Source of the DNA: Euryodendron excelsum
Taxonomy: Eukaryota; Streptophyta; Magnoliopsida; Ericales; Pentaphylacaceae
DNA length: 64,000 nt
Assembly: GCA_033060915.1 (NCBI GenBank)
Contig: CM065381.1
Span: forward strand, 33,452,336 to 33,516,335
Direction: 5' to 3'
The notes beneath the pieces were generated by a model. It did not search any database and was not told the origin of the DNA. It saw only the letters and a program-made list of their open reading frames with translations. Of this stretch, positions 58,831 to 64,000 are shown piece after piece (position 1 is the first letter of the stretch; every line of letters begins with the position of its first letter). The translations under genes and the position numbers were made by a program.

Positions 58831-60467
58831 AGCCTTCTAAATCTCCGCACAGTACTTGTTTGGGTCAACTTCCATCGAATCGACTGAGTTATGCAGTACT
58901 GCTATCACTCTCAATTGCTCTGCCTGAGCTTCTCTTTGAGGTGCCTCCCTTGATTTAGCATGCTCCTCCTGCTTTGTCTTATCATGGTCTATGAACTAGC
59001 CGAGGTGCCTCGCTTTTACCAAGTCCTCCAGATGATTCTTGAAGTGTCCATAGTTTTCTATCATGTGGCCCCTTTCCCTATGGTACGAGTAAAACTTCTT
59101 AGGGTTCCTGGTGCTGGGATCCACCCAAACTTTGGGGGCCACTTAAAATAAGGCTTATCTTTGATATGAGGCAATATCTTCTAGATCAGGTCTTTGAATA
59201 CTGTGTTTATTCCCTCTAAGGTCTTCTTTCCCTTACCATTAGGATTTTCTCGCCTAGGCTTGTTAGCCTTGTGGGACTCTTTCTTTCCTGATTTCTTACC
59301 GACCTTCTATTGCTTCGACAGTATAAGGTTATCCTCTACTCTGGAGTACTACTCTATCCTCTCCGTTAACTTGGGCATACTGTTTGTTGGTTGCTTTGTC
59401 AATGACTGTCTCAAGCGTTGCTCCTTGGGCAAGCCGATTTTGAACTGTGAGATGGCAAATTGCTCGATGTATTCCTCAATCTCGTTGTAGGCCTTCTAGT
59501 ATCACCTACCATACTATGCGTAGTCCATCGTCCTCCTTCTTCTGTAAAGCAAATAGGTAGTCCACCTCCCTTGGCCGCTTGTTGTTAGCAATAAATCATA
59601 CAGTACGTAGCTTGGCAAAGTGCTTCCAGCTCCCCATTAATATCGAGGGTAGCTTGTCAAACCAGCGATGGGCTGATTCGCCTAAGCTAGATGGAAAAAG
59701 TGGGCACATCAAAGACTCATCTCCACTCTATAGAGCCATCATCTACTTATAGCACCGTATGTGACTGAAGGGATGAAACTTCTCATCATAAGGAGTAAAT
59801 CTCGGGGGCGTGATCTTCCTGGGAGGTCGGTGCCTTTTTAACTCTTCTATAAACGGAGACGATGTAATCTGCTCGAGGGCCTTTCTTACAACATCATGAG
59901 TGGTTCTTCCTTTGGGTTGTGCAACTCTTTTCTCCAACTAGTCACTAAACCATTGATTCAGGTCCTCTCGACCTATGTTCAGATCAACTTGGTCTCTTCG
60001 TGGTAGCTGTTCCTCTTCGTATGCCCTCCTATGATGGCTAGTACTCGAGGCATGGCTACGGGGCTATCTGATAGAGGGGGCGCTGGTACTCCATGAACTG
60101 GACCTTTTTCTCCGATGACCATGCCGACCTTCAAACCTCCCTCGATTCCTACTTCTACTTGTATGCCGACTTCTCTACCTAGTGGCATCCTCCTTAGCTG
60201 CTCTTAGCTGCACTTCCAAGTCGGCGACCTTCTGGTCGCGCTCCCTTAATTCCTCCTCTTGGACCCTAGGGCTCGAGGGGGATCACTAAAGCTTAAAGGT
60301 TTCTCCGACTATTACCTCGACTGGGAGGATTCCCGCTTATAGTTCAGGGCCCCCTTTGCTGATCATCTTCCTCGGTGTCTGGGAGATCGAAAACTGGATA
60401 ATGGACCTCTGATCATAGGTGTCGGTCCCTCCAACCTCAATAGCACACTGATACATCCTGGTATTCT
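58831..60467 (-). pseudogene. gag: Gag of E-1, main part
   Basis: Read on the minus strand with stops and shifts. Landmarks are SPFIEELKRHRPPRKITPPRFTPYD (59900-59800), the opening of Tat-type capsid, then a RWFDKLP region. A zinc-knuckle-like segment near 59040-59110 reads YSYHRERGH and ENYGHFK, with Tyr in place of two expected Cys. The N-terminal part continues at 62196-62301 beyond a solo LTR. Confidence 0.75.
60463..60467. repeat. Left target site duplication of the solo LTR
   Basis: ATTCT, identical to 62196-62200. Confidence 0.9.
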
Positions 60468-62195
60468 TGTAACACCCCCAAAATTTTGATGACTTTAAAA
60501 TTATTTATTGTTAGAACCATTGTGTTCTTCTGTGCAAAAAAATCGTGTAGGAGTATTAAGTGACTTATTATATATTTCAAGAATCCTTACAAGTTCGAAA
60601 AATGCCTTATACACAAGGAGAATGTGCTACATCTATTAATAGCATGCATTTTATTATGTGGTCTTCAATTGGAGTATAAAGGATTGGTGGTCAACCTATG
60701 GACTTGTTTTTCATTCACATTGACAAGTGTAAGTAAAGTGTCAACAAAGCTAACCAAGTTTAGTAAATAACATTCTAGATGTCATGCGTATGAGAGCCGA
60801 GAGCTTTGTAGCCAAAGGAGAGAAAAACAAGAACTATTAGGCTTGACATGTGGTGCAGCTAAATAAAGACCCATGAGAGATGATTTGTCAAAGCTTTACC
60901 AATGCATGCAAGTGCGTGTCAAATTAGTAGGCCTTTACTCATGCAAGCTGCCAAGTGGATTAAAAGATGTCATTGCATGATTCAGCAAGCTCATGCCAGT
61001 TAACAAGTTGTAGATGATGAGTTGTCAATCCAAGGAGGTCTACATTGTATTCTAAATAGGAGGCCATTTGGCCATGGACTTCACATGTTTGCTCTAAGCA
61101 AAACTAAAAGATAAGAAGAAAAGAAGAGGGGCTGGCAAGTGGCTACCAAAAACAAAAAAAAAAATGAAAGAAGAAGAGCTAAGAGGGAGAGGAAGAAAAG
61201 GGAGGAAAGAAAAGAAGGAAGGAAGGAAGGAAAAAAAATAGAGCGGAAAGAAAAAGAAAATTATGGGAATTCTACCGCTTTAGTTTTTATTTATGTACAA
61301 ATTATTTGGAGAGCTATGGTGATCTCTGGGAATTGGTGGAACACACTTGAGGTAACCGGGTTGTATACAATATGCTTCTTTTGAAATCTCTTTACATAGA
61401 GTATATTTCTATTATTCCTGAGTTGTATTCTTGTTGAATATTCGTACTCGTTGTATAACTCCCTAATTACATTTATTGTTGGATCTATTTATTCTGGCAC
61501 ATCCTTGATTATTGTATTCGTTAATTCGTTGATAAAATTATTTTTAAATTAAAATTGTTGGATTATGTTTTGGCTGATGTGCTATGGAACTAATTAGTAC
61601 ATGTACAAACGCACCTGTTAGCCTGTTGTTGAAAATTGGTTATGGAATGGTGACCCTACGAGGTGTTGGTTATAGACTTTGAAATTGTTACGTGGCACGG
61701 GTGGCGTTTGAAGTGGTACTGAGAAGGGCTAGGTATTGGGCCCAATAAAAATATTGGATTATCATACTAGCGTGAATTTTGGTTGGCTCTTGATAATAAT
61801 AATTATTATTATTTTAAATCTCCTCGGTTGAACTGATTTATTCATTGAGCTTCATTTTTAAATATCTTGAACCAAGCATTTGTACTCTTGCGTATTGTAT
61901 ACTTCCTGGTTAAATTTTATTTTTCAGGTAAAAGCGTATAAGGTGTCAGTGGAGCATTATTTTGAGCTTATGAAGATTCATATTTATTTTGGAGACATTA
62001 TTATTGGGAGTTATGTATCTTGGAGCCTAGGAACAATTATTATTATTTTCGTGAGTTATTTCAAGTTGAAATTTTATCTCAAGAATTAAATTTGGAGCCA
62101 CTTATAATGGTACATTTGGGGTTGTAGCACGATTAAAGCTTATTGGAAGTTAGTTATTTTATTTTTCAACGGTCCGAAAAATTCGGGTCGTTACA
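60468..62195 (+). mobile_element. Solo LTR, 1728 bp, in gag of E-1
   Basis: Begins TGTAACACCCCCAAAATTTT and ends CGGGTCGTTACA, the form of Tekay/Del-type chromovirus LTRs. It has perfect ATTCT target duplications and no internal domain. A purine-rich region with (GAAG)n lies at 61150-61260; the lysine-rich open frame there is not a gene. Confidence 0.9.
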
Positions 62196-62301
62196 ATTCT
62201 GACGGTATTTCCCCCTCTAAAGAGGGATGGCTTCGAACATCGTGGCTGTCAAAAATCTCATGGCTGGTAGGATCTACCCTTCCGAGGTTGCTTGCACTCA
62301 T
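62196..62301 (-). pseudogene. gag: N-terminal start of E-1 gag
   Basis: ATG at 62301 on the minus strand, 16 bases past the PBS, opens MSASNLGRVDPTSHEIFDSH, which runs to the solo LTR. The frame continues at 60467. Confidence 0.7.
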
Positions 62302-62316
62302 CTTCTCTACTTGGCC

Positions 62317-62334
62317 TTCCCACAGACAACACCA
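62317..62334 (-). other. Primer binding site of E-1
   Basis: Reverse complement TGGTGTTGTCTGTGGGAA. The usual plant form begins TGGCGCCGTC, so two C-to-T type changes are seen. It is a different PBS class from E1-E3. Confidence 0.72.
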
Positions 62335-62336
62335 AT

Positions 62337-62737
62337 TGTAAGTGAAATTTTTGCAAAGACTTGATCCGCTCTGCGAACCAACTTGACAAGCTCCAAGCAA
62401 TCTACAAGAATAGGAACAGTAAGAATGCGTCGACCCTCGTTGGGCCGATAGCACTCTGATGATTAAGTTAGGCAAGTTTAATCTTGAATTTAACGAAAGT
62501 ACTATGCACTAGCTCAAATGAACATACCTTACTTCTTAGTGAAATGGTGTACTTATAGGCTTCGAGGCCCCATCCCTTCTAGGAATGGTATTCATTCTCC
62601 TTCTAGGAGTCAATCACTTTTGGGGGTCGGTTAAAGATGGATTTGGACTTATCTTTAAGTGTTCTAATCCGGATCGGCTTGGAACTCTTGCCCATTAAAC
62701 CTGTTGACTCTTGACTTGCCCACCTTAGAATATGACA
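62337..62737 (-). mobile_element. E-1 5' LTR, 401 bp
   Basis: On the minus strand it runs TGTCATATTC to TTCACTTACA, two bases before the PBS. A TATA-like box, CCTATAAGTA, lies at 62550-62559 (reverse). The short LTR contrasts with the 5-kb LTRs of E1-E3. The candidate target duplication ATCAA at 62738 cannot be checked, because the other end is missing. Confidence 0.75.
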
Positions 62738-64000
62738 ATCAACACCCAAGTGTAGGTGCGGCGAAGTAATATACAATAATAACTCTGTAAGATCGGGGTC
62801 GAACTATATAGAATGGTTATCAAAACATACAGAGTTGTCACTAGAATTCACCCAAGGTAAAAGATTAGATACCGACTAAACCATGCTAAACCCTGTAGTG
62901 TTGCAATGGTTTCAGTTGGAACCTAAGCCAACCTGTTTGAATTTCTCTTTTGAAAGTATCGATGAGATTTGGGATAGTTGCTGCATAAAAAATGATAACA
63001 AAAAGAAAAATAGTTGTTGTGGGAGGTTTGGTGGTTGATGAACTAAACTTTTAACTTAAACTTAATAAAAGAGTCTTGGATCCAATTGTTCCGATTGCCC
63101 GATTCACCCAAAATTCCAAAGGAGATTTTATAACTAAAATCATTGGCTTCGTCTTAAGCCTTTGATTTGGAAGATTTAATGATTAAAACAAAATTTTAAT
63201 AATAATTCAATCTAGGATGATAAAATTAAAGCCATAGATTCCTACTATTGATTTGTATAATAACTATACCAAGCTAAGATTTGTGCATAGAAATTATCAA
63301 ACTTAGTCAAGAATCTAAGTTTTCTCACAAATGTAGAATTTAATTATCAAGAATTGAAAGATTTAAAGATAAACAATGAAAATCCAATTACCTCTGTTGA
63401 TATCTCAAGATCCTCGGGTGATTTTTACAATTGGTTCTAAGAATAAAACTAGTTACTCATAATATTGAAAAGACTTGGCTTCAAAGATGACTTCATAAAT
63501 AAAAGTGTTTAATCCAATAGAACAATAGAAAACAAAAGACCGAAAAATGAAAAGCTTTGAAAAAACTAGCTAGCAACTACTAATAAGCTAACTAAAACTC
63601 GAATCCTAAAGAACAAAAGAAGGGAGCTATTGGATGGAAAGATGGCCTCTCCTTGGCTTGTTCTTGCAACTCCTTTTTTGACCCAGAAATACTACTCTTC
63701 TTTAAATATGCAAAACAACAAAATTGTAGATCTATATTTCCTTTGTCATCCCACCAACAATTAGATCAAATTCATATTTGAGTCGACAATTATGGCTAAA
63801 ATACCGAAACATGTTTGATGAGGTGTCAACAGTATTCTTCCAACTCCAGATTTCTCTTGTAGGCCATTTTTTACTTAAAATACACGTGAATTTGGAGATA
63901 GCTTCAACTGAAAAAGTTTTAGATCAAGATTTCCTCTATCCACCCACCAACAATCAGATCACGTTCATAATTGAGTCAACAATTATGACTATAATACCAA
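62738..64000. other. Unclassified AT-rich region, possibly LTR-derived
   Basis: No ORF or enzyme motif. The start (CACCCAAGTGTAGGTGCGGCG), read in reverse as CGCCGCACCTACACTTGGGTG, resembles terminal regions of plant gypsy elements. The rest is AT-rich with no recognised repeat. It is the target into which E-1 inserted. Confidence 0.35.

Noticed and set aside
61139..61384. Basic open frame in the solo LTR
   Set aside because: Encoded by a GA-rich simple repeat; no coding signature.
1..64000. Host protein-coding genes, tRNA or rRNA genes
   Set aside because: None of the frames resembles a host gene and no tRNA or rRNA pattern was noticed; a dedicated search was not possible.

Overview
The window is plant nuclear repeat DNA, most likely from a flowering plant with a large genome; the species cannot be told from sequence alone. 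No host gene was recognised. Everything that can be classified belongs to Ty3/gypsy LTR retrotransposons: one Athila-type element, several Tat/Ogre-type elements, and two solo LTRs. The Tat assignment rests on a second, archaeal-type RNase H after the usual one, a G-patch segment between protease and RT, very long LTRs (about 5.0-5.3 kb), and an antisense ORF downstream of pol that resembles the plant DUF7745 family.

The layout is a nested stack. (1) 1-2212: unclassified AT-rich flank. (2) 2213-9475: Athila-type pol remnant (+), its 3' region and its terminal region, split by a 2.55-kb solo LTR at 5317-7867. (3) About 9476-16715 and 53217-56088: E1, a minus-strand Tat element with DUF7745-like ORF, gag, leader, PBS and an LTR cut in two. 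(4) 16716-53216: E2, a plus-strand Tat element inserted in the E1 LTR. It has 5' LTR, PBS, leader, gag remnant, protease, G-patch, RT, RNase H, second RNase H, integrase, antisense DUF7745-like ORF, PPT and 3' LTR. (5) 34827-52627: E3, a minus-strand relative of 17.8 kb inserted in the E2 3' LTR, with a perfect TTTCC target duplication, two nearly identical 5.3-kb LTRs and no gag-pol. (6) 56089-57698: E0, an older LTR of the same family. (7) 57699-62737: E-1, an older minus-strand Tat element of another family (401-bp LTR, PBS, gag, protease, start of RT), with a 1.73-kb solo LTR at 60468-62195. (8) 62738-64000: unclassified, possibly LTR-derived.

The nesting gives an order of events. E-1 was hit by E0, E0 by E1, E1 by E2 and, separately, by the Athila-type element, and E2 by E3. 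None of the elements here could move by itself. Most pol and antisense-ORF reading frames are intact in frame and broken only by nonsense codons, many explainable as C-to-T changes. E3 has no enzymes, so it must have been mobilised by a related element.

Points worth following: the antisense ORF has a matching intron of about 875 bp in its 5' region in both E2 and E3; a GGCGCC palindrome cluster occurs both beside the LTR TATA box and beside the antisense ORF's first exon; the LTRs contain hairpin-forming short tandem arrays that differ between family members; and the E1/E2 junction forms an inverted repeat of about 0.6 kb per arm.
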